A DNA stretch of 64,000 bases from Glandiceps talaboti (taxonomy: Eukaryota > Hemichordata > Enteropneusta > Spengelidae): assembly GCF_964340395.1 (NCBI RefSeq), contig NC_135569.1, positions 9,531,540 to 9,595,539 on the forward strand, written 5' to 3'. The translations under genes and the position numbers were made by a program. The notes beneath the pieces were generated by a model. It ran no database searches. It saw nothing but the letters and a program-made list of their open reading frames with translations, and was not told the DNA's origin. Below, in pieces: positions 38,501-52,200 of this stretch (within the stretch, counting starts at the first letter, position 1; each line of letters opens with the position of its first letter).

Positions 38501-41500
38501 AGTTACTGTTGGTCAGTGCTAGCTGAACTTAAATGGGGAGGAAGGAGGGATCTTAACCCTTGGTCTCGTACCATTGTATCTTGTTAGGTCAGAATACTGC
38601 TACAATTTTCGTAATAAATTTAGTCTGTGTGGGGTCTTCTTGGAACTTACAAAACAGTTCTGTTGCTGCATACTTTCTTCTCCAAATGTACGAAGTTGTT
38701 CTTTTGAAATCACAACCAATATTTGCGTGTGAGATGTTCTTGAGGTCAAATCCGCCATAAATTGTGCAAATTTTTATTACATGGTATTTGTCTGGTTGTA
38801 TAGGGTTAAGTCAATATAGGATTACTACAATGAATTGTCGTTTATAAAGGTAGACTACACTGGTATGTCTGTGACCTTGGTTGGCTGTTGAATTTAGTGG
38901 ATATAGTTGGGGAGTTGGTGTGAGCTATGAGAAGGACTTAAAAGTTAAGTAAGGTTTATATGCAGTAGATAAGTATACATGATGAGTTAATGACATCATA
39001 AGGGTGTAGTAACTGACTGACCAAGGATTCGTCTACATGTCAAATAGTATATATAGTGGAAAACTTGTTCCTCCCCCATGTTTGTAGCCTTATTATAGAT
39101 GTAATTTATGGCCTAGGCAAAGATAAGACCGTGTACTGTAATTATTTCTGTCATTCAAGCAAAGAATGTTACAGTTAACCCCAATGGATAAAAATAATGT
39201 ATGATCGGAGTTCATATATATTGAGAATGGGTGAAGATAAATATTACATCGTTATATTTGAAACCGATGTTTTGTGGAGTTTTTTTGTACGTGAATGTTT
39301 TCTATGACGTTAATTCTGTGTGATGAGTATCTAATGTAACGATTGTCTGTTGGTCTTCATCCTGTTGTGTGAGACGTACAAGTACTTAAGTACTGCATTC
39401 ACGAGAATCAAATCTAGTCTGACTTCCATTGTACAACTTCTAAGCTGGTTTTTGGGTCAAATTGAAATTTGTCTTAGATTCAACTTGAGTAGGGACCCAA
39501 ATGCATTCGTATTCATTTAATGTAAAACAGCTTAAAACACCCAGTCTTGGCGTAAACTGTCTGCTCACATTGGGACTAACGTAGCCCAATGTTGCCAGCT
39601 TCCACTCTGTAGTCAATGTGAACTCCCATACTTAATGTTTTCTTCATTGTGGTGTGGTATGTTCAAGTTGAGGTCAACTCTGCGCTGCCCTCATTTTGGA
39701 TCGGGGTTGATATATGAGGTGTATATGACGTCTGTGTTGTATGGGCTGTACTGAGGTCAAAGGTCAAGTAACGAGACTATCAGGCCATACAGCGAGACAA
39801 CACCTGGTTTAAAGTTCAATGTGTCATCTGTAGTTTTGGTGTGTCATCTGTGCCGTGGTGTTATCTATGGTGACAAACATACATGGTGACTGACTGTGTT
39901 TGCACATAGAAACACAGGGTTTATTCAAATTTGCAGGCTGGCACAAGAGTTTGTACTGTTGGGAGAGAGTGTGTTCACTAACGTACATATTGTATGTTAG
40001 AAAAAATACGATAAGATGTCAGAGAAAAAAGTTTTGAAGGGCTTTGGTGTGATAGTTGTAACTGTGGGAGACTCATCTATCTGGCTTCAAAATATGGCGT
40101 CAAATAGCTAAGTCTTTGGGTTAGCAGTAGCTGACTTGGTGGACATCATATGCAGGAACCACGGTGAAATTAGAGGGTTTTGTAGAGGGGTGTGTGTTGA
40201 TTTTATGGTAGGAGGAGGGTATAGAAGAATGTGTTGAGGGGCATAGTGTGGAAAATTCAAACAGGTCAAATGTACAGTAAGGAGGTTGAATACAATCGTG
40301 GGGATATATTATTATTAGGGGATGTATTGTATGTAGCTAAGTTGAGTACATTAATAACATTAGGGAAAGAGAGAGCGAGAGGGGGGGGGCATAAAGAGGT
40401 AATGCCAAGTGTAGTTTTGGTGGTAGTAAGGTAAGAGAGAGAGTATGATATGAATGAGAGTATGATGAATGTGATGAAGTGCTTAGTATGGTTGAGGTAG
40501 TACAGTAGTTAGGGGAATAATGTGGTTTAAAATTAAAGCATAGTGGGGGGGGGGTACGGTTGTGAGTGTGATGAAGCAAAGTGATTGATGTAGTATGGTT
40601 GATGTTGTACTTTAAAAAGGTCAACTGAGAAAAAGGACTAAAAATGTAACTGTGAAAAACAGTTGTCTGGCAGAGCTTTAGAAAAGTTGATCTAGAACAA
40701 ACGAACAGTTCTATATAATCCTCCTGGTTCCACTGATTGGATAACACTAACTCAGAAAACCTGGGATTGAAACCAGGGCCTTTGATAGGTGTAAGGGGAC
40801 AGATAATGAGCTTGTAAGTGTGTGTTTAGATTGCAGTGAGGGCATGGGATTGTGTAGTATGGTTGAGGTGGTACATTAATGAAGATAGGTGATAATGATG
40901 GGGGGGGGGGGGCATAATGAGGTATATTGTCCAGTGTGATGGAGGTATACACATAATTTGTAATATTCCGGGCTGGGTTTGAAAAAACCTTGAAGTTACA
41001 ATAGCTGCCAGCATGACAAGGCCATCTTTTTATCAAAAAGCACTAAGCTGTAACAATCATTGTTATTTGTTATCAATAATGATTATTATTTGATTTATAA
41101 ATAACAAACCAATCACAAGACAGTTGACAAAACTTTCAAGGTCATTAAAAATGAGTTTACTTTGCTGTCATTGTGATGACAAAATACTCGTTTTGTATTT
41201 GATTTTAAAACTGTAAACAAATTTAATATGATTATTAACTTTACCAAACACATATTTAGTTTGTAAAGTAAGACATGTCTAGTCAGAATCCAGTTATGTG
41301 GGATTCTTGGTTCTCAGTCTTTCCTCTGCCATGCTCTTTCCCCAGCCATGCCTGGCATTTTGCTGATGACCATTTATTCAAACGATACATTCGATTCCAC
41401 AACTACTAAAATGATATTTATGTTTACATCATAAATTAACTCGCTGAGTCGGCCGTAATTTTGAGGTGGTGATACATCTCTACAGTAGGAAAAACTTAAA

Positions 41501-44500
41501 ACCCAAAGAAGAATTTGCAGGGAAGAAGGGAGGGATAAGCTGTCTGGAGAACTTGCAGAGAGAAGAGAAGGGAGGGATAAGCTCTCTGGCAGGTATTTTG
41601 TCACAAAAATACAACTTGAAAAGAAAAATGAAAAATGGAAAAAATTGATTGAGTATTGTAATTTCTCGATGGTTTTTGAGGTGTTTCCAGAAGGATTAGT
41701 TTTGATAGAAGCAGTTCGAACTGACTAACTTACCTAATATTCTCAACATGAGTGTATCAGGTTATAATCTTACAGCATAGCACAACAAAAAATAACAAAA
41801 AACACTTTTGCAGGTGTTGATTTTGACTACAGAAAACAAATCTGGGTGTCCGATTGTTTGGGTGATACAGCAAAGAGTTAGTTTACACTGGAACTGTATA
41901 ATCATTCATTGCCTCTCCTGTAAACTATGCTCGCATTTGACGTGCAAGAATTTTGTTTGTGTATACGATTGTGGAAATTTGAACATGTGCGCAAAGTGTG
42001 TTAGCTCGAGTAGAAGTATAACCTGAATGACGTACATGTATGTGTGTGTGTGCTCCATAACTGAAGTCTACCTTGAAAGTAGGTGAGGGTCGTTATCCGG
42101 TCTGACCGATACCTGACCCGACTTGCTCCCTGTAGAAGTGCTGGATTTAAAGATGTTTGGAATAAGAATATGTGTGCATTGAACTCTATAGGATAATAGG
42201 TGGGGCATTGACACTGTAATGGAATACAAGAGTTTGTGTTAGGTGATCCAGCAACATTATGGACTAATACTTGATTGATGAATAGCGCTTTTGTAAGAAT
42301 GTTGTTTGCGTTGTTATGAAAATAAAAGAATGTATTGGTGTATGCAATTTGAAGAAGTTAGATACCACTATGTATAATTAGTGTTTTAGTTGTACACTAG
42401 AGATTACAGCACAGGACAGGCTAGTGTGATAGGTATTTTAGGTGTATACCGGAGGTTACAGCACAGAACAGGCTAGTGTGATAGGTGTTTTAGTTATATA
42501 CTGGAGGTTACAGCACAGGACAGGCTAGTGTGATAGGTGTTTTAGTTGTATACCGGAGGTTACAGCACAGGACAGGCTAGTGTGATAGGTGTTTTAGTTA
42601 TATACTGGAGATTACAGCACAGGACAGGCTAGTGTGATAGGTATTTTAGGTGTATACCGGAGGTTACAGCACAGAACAGGCTAGCGTGATAGGTGTTTTA
42701 GTTATGTACTAGAGATTACAGCACAGGACAGGCTAGTGTGATAGGTGTTTTAGGTGCATACCGGAGGTTACAGCACGGTACAGGCTAGTGTGATAGGTGT
42801 TTTAGTTGTATACCGGAGGTTACAGCACAGGACAGGCTAGTGTGATAGGTGTTTTAGTTATGTACTAGAGATTACAGCACAGGACAGGCTAGTGTGATAG
42901 GTGTTTTAGTTATGTACTAGAGATTACAGCACAGGACAGGCTAGTGTGATAGGTGTTTTAGGTGCATACCGGAGGTTACAGCACGGTACAGGCTAGTGTG
43001 ATAGGTGTTTTAGTTGTATACCGGAGGTTACAGCACAGGACAGGCTAGTGTGATACCGTACAGATTACAGATTTCACCGCTCTGCTTGTGTACAATTTAC
43101 ATGTGTATGTGCTACTTTCTGACTGAATGGTTAATTGAGAAAGTGTAAATAATTTAATTTTGATCACTGTGTGTGCTTGTTGCTGCATGTCAGACATTCT
43201 CAATAATTATGGTGGTGATGATAGGGTGGGGAAAGGGGTTCATTTACACCTAACATTTGTACAGGCTTTGCTACTGGTATTACCCTTGTGGTAGACCAGA
43301 CTGTTTTGTTGGCTTTGACTTGTTATATTTGTTAAAGTGGTACTTCTGTTTAATTTATGATTTGACTGTAAACAATCTAAGATTTATGACTTGACCGTAA
43401 ACAAACTAAGATTTTATGTGTCAGACAATTTATGGTAGTTATGGCCACAACAAATGTTATCTCAGAAGCCACTGCCTACCTGTGCATATTATTTTGGATA
43501 ATCTCAGGAAGACTTACAGCGTATCTCTATACGTTGTATATTTTTATATTTTTCTCCTTGTGCAGTCATTTCAGGATAGGTATTAAACCCTTTCAGGACT
43601 AGGAACTTTCACGCCAAAATTTTTGAACAAAAATTCTTGTTTCTCTGTAATTTTTGGAAAAAGATCAACTTTATTTTAGATCAGAATTCAAGAAATATTA
43701 CTTCCCAATGAAGTAATATTCTTAAATTTTAGAAAATGTTCTTACAATCAAGTTTCCATTTATTCCAATGTCCTCTCTAGGAATGAAAGGGTTAAACACA
43801 ACTATTTTTGTATCGCGGACCATATGAACTTTGTAATTTTTTGTGTGAATATGCCAACAGTTAACAATATAGGGCAGAATACTAATGTGTCCACAGATAA
43901 GGTATCTCAGAGTTGGAATTTAGCATTAGTCCAGGACACGGAGAGTACTAAAAATCATATCTATTCTCAACAGACCTGTCATTCTATCTACTATTTATGG
44001 TGGTTACTGTTCTTTTTATTTTGTACTTTAGAGCAAGTGTGTATGTAGGGCAGATGTTGTTTGCTTGGTCATGCATGATTGACTCTGCAGTTGTTTTCAC
44101 TGAAGTAGGGAGGATTATTTTTGTGTCATTGTCGATGTCTCCCCCCCCTCCTCCCTCGTATCTGCAGACTACACCCCCCCCCCCCCTCGTATCTGCAGAC
44201 TACATGGGCTGGGCAAACATGAAAAAAAAAACATGAGGCACGAGGGTATTTAAATGATATGCGCACTGACCAGAAAAAAATTCTCTCTCTCTTTTAAAAA
44301 TTTTTTTTTTGTATAAACAGTGTAGCTTAATCTGACAACTGTATGACTCTTACCAAATGGATAAATTCATGCTTTGCTGTATGTACATGTAGTTCTATGA
44401 ATTTGTGATGTATATATGAGTTGTAATGACCCCATTTTGGTATTTATTTTGTACCAATCACCAGATGTTGAATCTGTCTGTTTCCATTTAAGTTTCCATG

Positions 44501-45605
44501 TGCCATTATTGAATACAAATAATAAGAATGATTTCAAATGAATGCGGTAGTCAACTGTAGTCTAGAAAATCTCTCCAAATACATGGATGATTGACAGTGT
44601 GGTATGGAAGACCCCATGTTGTGATCACATAAAGGAATATTCAGACACATTTTACTTTGTGTTATGTATGAATGGGTTAGTACAATGTCTATGTAAGATG
44701 AGGGGAAAGTGCAACAATTGGAGACTCCATGACCATATGCTAACCAAGGTTCAGGAAGCATACATAATGTGTAAAATAAAACAATAGTACAATAGTGTCC
44801 TTTACTAATATAATAGCGTAGAAGGACTAAACTACCTGAAAAAAATAATTTCATGACCATACTTGTCCTATCCAAACTTGAAAGCAATTAATAAAATAGA
44901 TTTGCAACAATTGTCTCTTTTGTTTTCCACCAAATTAAAATCTTTGTTATTAATAGTGTCATTACATTACATTACATATACATGTATGTGTATGCAGGGA
45001 TATAAAGAGGGGCGGCAGCCGGTGAAATTAACCGCCTACTCCACAATGCTTTGTCAGCCACTATATCAGATTCGTTCTTTCAACCACTGTATTTCCATTG
45101 ATAGGCAGATTTGTAGATATTGAGAGGCTACTTTTAAAATTAACTACATCCCATAATATGTTATACAAGGAGTAAGGTACACTTGTCCAAGCTAAGGTAG
45201 ATGTACTCTGTGACTGCTTTCAGCAACTTGATGATGCTTGCTACGTCACTGAAAGTACTTGAATTGTTGAAATGTAAATTCTACTACAAAGTCAGTATGT
45301 TTACACTACATACAAATGTCTGCCTAAATATGTGGACGTGATATCTGAGTACAAACACAATGTACAATGTTGTACAGCTCTATGTGTGGACTGGCTAAAT
45401 GTTCCCATTTAGTCAACTTACTGTACAGTAAATATTCTAAAGTAAGGTTAAATGTACACTGCAAATAGAACACAAATATGACAAGTTGTTTGTTTTCATG
45501 ACAAGTACATAGAAACGTTATTTAGCGTACACATATCAAGTATGTAGGATTTATGCCAAGTAAGATGTATCCTGTTAAATCCCACATAAGTACCAGATTG
45601 TATAT

Positions 45606-45639
<34 letters not shown>

Positions 45640-45693
45640 TATCAGTGTATATGTATGTATGTATGTATGTATGTATTGTATTGTATGTATGTA

Positions 45694-45726
<33 letters not shown>

Positions 45727-48700
45727 ATGTATGTATGTATGTATGTATGTATGTATGTATGTATGCATGCCAAGGGTGCCATGGGAATAAAAGGTATGTT
45801 GATGAATTGATTTGAATTCTGTGCCTTTACAGCCTACTGTAATTGTCTGCTGTCATGTAGCTGTTAGCCAACCTACGTACTTTCAGTTCATGTAGGTAAT
45901 GGTATCCACAGGTATCTTAACTTCCAAGCTATCTTACTACCACAGATAATGATATTGTAATTGTATCAGTCCACCTTTTTTTGGGTCCATGTCACCACAT
46001 AATGTAGCCTGGCAAGATTTAACTGGGATCATACTTATAGAAATACAGACATAACTGCACAGCATATGTTCGCAATTTTGTTAATGTAGCTAAAATATTT
46101 ACAACATTGAAAACTATTATTGGTCAGACCATATGTGGTATAGATACAAAACAGTATATTGTAAAATACTTTCAATAGCTCTCTGTCATGTAGAATTATG
46201 ACAAAAAATGATACCTATATAAAAAATTTAAAAAAATTTAAAAAAAAATGTAAAAAACCCTGACATTTCTGACAAAAATGGGACAATTTCTGATAAAAAC
46301 TAATGTCATTTTGTCTAGCCATTCTGTAGTGATGTAAACACCATCCAAATATTTAGGTAGTTATTACAGGATTTGTGTATAGTTTCAATCAGCCCGTATC
46401 CTTTGAGATTATAGTCATGAGACAGGTACACTGCTCCTAAATATTGCCATTGTGGTGATCTAAATATAGCAATATTTTCTCAAATTTATGCAGATTGCCA
46501 ATTATCTTAATCAAGTTTAATATCACGGAAACAAAGCAGTTTGCTGTCTAATTCAAGGAAAGATAGGAACAATTTGAAATGAGAGTACAAGAAAATTAAT
46601 TTCGTTGTCAAAGAGTCCTTTTGTTTTTTATGAAAAGCATCACAAATGTCATGGTTACGAACGATGAGTCACCGTTGTAGGCTATTATTAAAATTCCCTT
46701 ACTTCATAAGGGAGGGTAGCACTTTGTTGTAACAGCCAATTTTTCTGCCTGTAGGTCATGACATTGAATTTATAAGATTAATGAATACTGGATGATGCAA
46801 TTGTGGTTCAGTTGTCATGACAACTGTCTTAAAACATTGTGTGGAATATTATTACTTTTTTTTTTTTTTTTTAATCAGAGAGAAGTTGTCAGTCATACCA
46901 GGGTTTACCTCAGCTTTTTAAAATCGTTATCCCACCCCCCTTGAATATTCACAGACTAAACACATTGTTGCTTCTGTGTAACTACTAGCTAATTGGAATG
47001 CTAATGTGGATCATTGTTTTCATTGAAGACACAGAAATACCGGTTCTACATACTTGACCACTGCAGTGGATCAATCATATGTAAATGAGATCGTGACCGT
47101 TTATAGCTAAAGACAATAAGAAATTTAAGTCCGTGTGCGTGGTCTGCAAATAGTCTGTTACACCATAGACCCTCTGTCTATGGTTACACAAATGACATGA
47201 AATAACATGAATAACGTGACAGGAAGTATGCATATATGCATAGACACATTTCTAACCAGTACACATGATATGGTCATTTGGGTGGGGGTTGGGGGTGTAT
47301 GAAGCGAGTTTTCATCCTGCAACTAACAGCTATTTATATGTTTTTTCGCTCAAAATTTCTAGAATGTGATACTGAACGTGTTCAGAATGTGTGGTTAACA
47401 TAATCATTGGTTTGTGGATAGTTAGGCAGGCATAATATATGGTGTGGCTGTACTGTAAGCAGTCACGAGTGAAGGTGCCCCAGATAGTGAAGGTGCCCAA
47501 CAAACATTCTATTCCCCACCCCTATGAGTGAAAGCAAAAGTGTAGTCGTAAAAATAGAGAAAACCACATCACTAAATGTTATTTGTAGAGAGCATATACA
47601 ACAGAGGAGAGAGAGACTGGAACTGCTTTCACCCATTATACAAAATGTAATTATCCCATTAAGAATTGTAAACCTTGAATTAAAAAAATAAATAAAAAAC
47701 ACTTGCTTTCAGAAATGTGTTAAGACTGAATAGCAGTGGCTACAGTGAACCTGTGTGGTTTTCCTGTGTTATACAAGTGACCACAGAGTTATTTCAGTAA
47801 TTAAAATGACATGTGATATCTCCCACTGGTCTTGATTTGGTCTTTATTTGTATTTCCGCAGTAGGAAACAAATGAGATTCATTGTTCTGTATGGAAGCCA
47901 TCCCACTGGTCTCTGATGTAACTGTTGACCATTAACTCTCCTGTGGGTGACAAGTCTGACACTAACTACAAACCCTGCATTGTTTCACTTTGAGTTGACA
48001 GCATGAGGTTTACAACTGTTATTTCAGTTTTAAAATGAAAGTGGAAATTGAGAGATTGTTGTACATTTGGCACATTCTTCTCTCTACATTGAGGGTGGGG
48101 TGTTCACCCATTTTATGTGTAGTTCCTCATCCTACAAACGATTTGACTTTTAATGAATCCGTTTTGTACCCGTAAGTGGAAATCTCTCTAACAAATGTCA
48201 AATTGAGAAATATAAGATTTTTTTGCTGTAGGAAACGCATTGTACTAAAATTAGTGTCAACAAAAGAACTATTTTTCCTCATTACATACCAGCTTTGTAT
48301 TCATAGCATTATATACTACTACATACTGATTGGAAATTGATTATGTTCACTGAAACATTTCCAGTTTTGGCCAATTTAGTGTTGGGGGACAGGTCTAAAT
48401 GAAAGTAGAAATTGAGAGATTGTTGTACATTTGCGTATTTTCTCTCTACATTGGGGGTAGGGTGTTTGAGTATTTTAGTTGTCATTCTACAAAAGTGATT
48501 TACTTTGAATGGATCTGTTTTGTACCCCTAAGTGGAAACATCTCTAAAAAAATTGTCAAATTGAGTAATAGAAGAATTTTTGCTGTACTAAATGCGTTGT
48601 ACTAAAATAAGTTAAAGTGCCAACGAAAGAATAATTTTTCCTCATTACATACCAGCTTTGTATTCCTAGCACTACATACTGATTTGAAATTGACTGTTCG

Positions 48701-49163
48701 CCGAAATATTTCTAGTTTTGGCCAATTTAGGTGGGAGGGGGGTCTGAGGCCTAACTAAAAGAATTTAGTTCTTTATCCTAAATTGTTTAGCCTACAATGT
48801 TGGGCATGAAGTGTTCCCAGCATGCACTGCTCCGATCGGTACTTCCTGTTCGGACAAGTTGGAATCCCAGACTGTTGCTTGGGGAGGTCTCGTAGGCAGA
48901 GCCCCAGCGGCGAGAGTCTGGGTAATCAAGACTATTAATTTGCGAGAACATAAACTGTTCTTTTTGTGCTCTCTTCAAGTTCAAACATCACTGAATAATT
49001 CTGAGTTCTTGAGGGAGATTGATATTTATTACAAAAATGAAATAAGTTACCAACAAACCAAGTTGGAAGTGTAAAATATAAGACTTTCTACTTGATGAGG
49101 ATGTGATCAAAACATAGACAAGACTCCCGAAATAAGTTATCAAAATATAATGTCTGAACTTTC

Positions 49164-49206
<43 letters not shown>

Positions 49207-52200
49207 GAATAAGAGTCTTGATGAAAGGTAGACAGACTGCAGAACTAAGTTATCAAAAAATCATGGTAGTAAGATAGGAGACTCTTTAGATATTGAGAAA
49301 GGCTATTTCAAGGAGCACTTACTAAGAAGAATGACAGAATGATTGACATGTTGATCTAGTTCCTCAGACTATCGGACTCCTCGCAGTCAATCCATCGTTT
49401 AGATTTATGTGAGCTTAGATTTCATTACTGAAGTCAAGATCATTCCACAGACTCATTAACGCTGCACTAGTTGTACTCAGGGAAATATTTTTTTGATCAT
49501 AGAATTAAAAATATGTGAGAATGAATATTCATGGCCTCTAGGTTTATACATAGTAATGAAATATCTACTAGTACCCACAGAGTCAAAACAATTCTTGGAA
49601 GCAAATTCCAACTTTTTCACCGATGTCTCATCGGCATCATCAGGGGTGTACTACAAAAAAACTAAGAATATATTGACAGAAAATGGTCAAACTACTAACA
49701 ATTAGATGACTATGAGGTCAATTTTATCTATAAGTTAGTTGTAGTATAGTGATAAGGTGACGTCATGATTCATGGAGTGCAAACTCAAAATCGATTTGAT
49801 TGGATATATTGTACCATATACCATGTGTAGTGTTAAACAAATATGTTTACCTCCATGCATGTAAATTTATACATTGAATTTGGAATGCTGTTCGCCTGAA
49901 TACTTCCAGTCTTGTTTTCTTCATAATCATTAGCTAATTCACCATAATGTGCATTTTTCTGGAGGGCAGGAGGTTTAATTACACAAATTAGGGAGTCATG
50001 GGGTTTACTTACACATATTAGCGAGTTATGTAAGTTTGTTGTTTTGCACAAACTAGATATACCACTTCAAAAAAATTGTCTGGGAACAATGCTGATGCTT
50101 AGTCAGATAAGTGTTAGTCTGGATGCCAACTGTGGTAAACCACAGTCTGGTCAAGGTCCCTCAATCAGCACAAAAAGTTGTTCATCCAATCAGTGAATAA
50201 CAACTACTATATGATGTAAACAGTATATAAGTAGCATCCTGAGCTGACAAATATGCCATATTTGGACATTACATAACTGTCCCAATAAACACTAACTGTA
50301 TGAGGGACTGTTATTGGTTAGAATTTTGTGATGATGTTGATGACTGTGTGGGTGGCTGTGGATGAATTTTAAATTGCAGCTCAGGACTTCTAGAGTAACG
50401 ACTTTGACTATACTGTGAGCAGAGGTGTTGTAAATGGTAACAATACTGTATAGGAACTAGACTAACATCGCTGGATCTGTGTTAGTCCATTGTGCTTGCT
50501 CTCTGTTACAACAGAGCCACAGATTCAGTAACCTTAACAGGTTGCAATAGAATGAATGTAGGGAAGTCACAGATCTATTAACAGAAATAGGCTAGAAATG
50601 TATGAAAATAGAAGAGAAAGAAATACATGTCGCTATTATATTTGCAAAAGTATGTCACACACTTATTTGTATAGATTTTCTTGCAGCTATCTTTTTGACA
50701 TTTTGTTGGCAAACTTCCTCAGTGGTATGATTTGTGGACAGCCATAATAACCTTATCACCAGAAATCTCATATGGTAGATAATCTGAATCCGGTCCCTGA
50801 ATGATCAAAGTAGAGAATTATTGAAAAGAAATAAATCCTGGATCTGGCGGAAGGCCAACATATTCTGGAGTCCTGGGTGATCTTTGTAGAAGAAGACCCT
50901 AGACTAAATAGTTTGCAATTTTCTAATTTGTAGTTTTGCCAAGTATGTTCAGCCAAGCATACAGACAACTAGTTGGATGCCATTGCTTTCTACTAGATTG
51001 TACTGTAGTTGCCATAAACAAGTTATTTTTGTACCTGTAATCCTGAAATCTAGGACAGTTTGAATGGATGACCATGTTGACCCATGCTTTAAGGGTCACA
51101 GTTGGTAGAGCAAGAATGGTGCCTGTGGCAAACACATGTCAGAGATTATGTTTTAATGATTGAATCATTCTGTATTTGGAAATTTATTGAATGGTCTGCT
51201 ATTCAGCAGTGTGCTAGTGTTGAAGCAAAAAGAAACAGGAATACCTGCAGCAAACTTTTTACGTGTGGTAGGTTCAACACCCTTCTTCAATAAAAAGATA
51301 CACACATACCTACCAGTGCTGGGCCTTTTCAACCAGATTGCAGCAGTAATAGGAGGCATACCAGTACATGCATGAGCCAACCTCTTGTGACTGATAACCC
51401 TTGCATATTTGAGTGTTCTTGTCGTGTTGGTCTCAGAGTTCTATTGACCTTCTCCCCAACCCAAATGCACGAGGACCTGCCCCTTCTTTGAACCGCATTG
51501 AAAGATGATATTACCCATTTCTCCGAGTCCTGTTTCATTTTAGAACACATGTAATGAGTTTGAAAAATGATGCCGAGTGACCTGACTTACAGAAGATCAT
51601 ATGTGAAATATACCGATAATAAGATTATTTTTCTGAAACTTGCTTATATGGTCATAACCTTCTTGATTAAATGATTACTTCAATCATGTGAGTTGTAGAC
51701 CAAGTCTTCCCTGTCTGCATAATATTGACAATACTGGCATGTACATGTTAAGTTTAGCAACAAAGTAACAACCGCAATCACCACTATCAAATCACACCTA
51801 TTGTTGCTTAGCCATAGAATGATAAAAATAGCACCATATATAAATCTGATACAAGGTCCTTCACTAGACCCATTGTTTAGATAAGGCATATCTTATCCTT
51901 GTTGGTGTCAACTTTCAGACACAAAGACAGTACAGTAGTCATTTCTAATATTATTTGTTGACTGTTTGTCAACTGTCTGGCAGTGTTTTCTGTCTGCTGT
52001 CTGCATGGTCTGGTAATGGTTTCCTTCTGATGTTTGGTCTGGTACCTAGTGGCAGTGCTTCCTTGTACAGTCTGCTCTGGTAGCGTTCCTTATGTTGTTG
52101 TCTGGTCTGGCTGTGCTTTCCTTGTGTTGTCTGGTCTGGCGGTGTTTCCCCCCATGTTGTCTGGTCTGGCTGTGCTTTCCTTGTGTCGTCTGGTCTGGTA

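Noticed and set aside
40740-40790. GGGATTGAAACC segment considered as a tRNA or SINE B box
   Set aside because: No A box or cloverleaf could be placed upstream at suitable spacing.
41808-42026. Cysteine-rich 72-codon frame in intron 1, preceded by a TTTTGCAG
   Set aside because: The Cys spacing fits no zinc-finger class I recognise, SKI has no such segment, and inclusion is not required for phase. Kept only as a remote cryptic-exon possibility.
42381-43056. CRISPR-like regular repeats
   Set aside because: The repeat is contiguous with no spacers, and the DNA is animal. It is a minisatellite.
51102-51550. Overlapping 60-73-codon frames on both strands near 51.2 kb
   Set aside because: No domain recognised. 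They may be debris of an old element but nothing identifies it.
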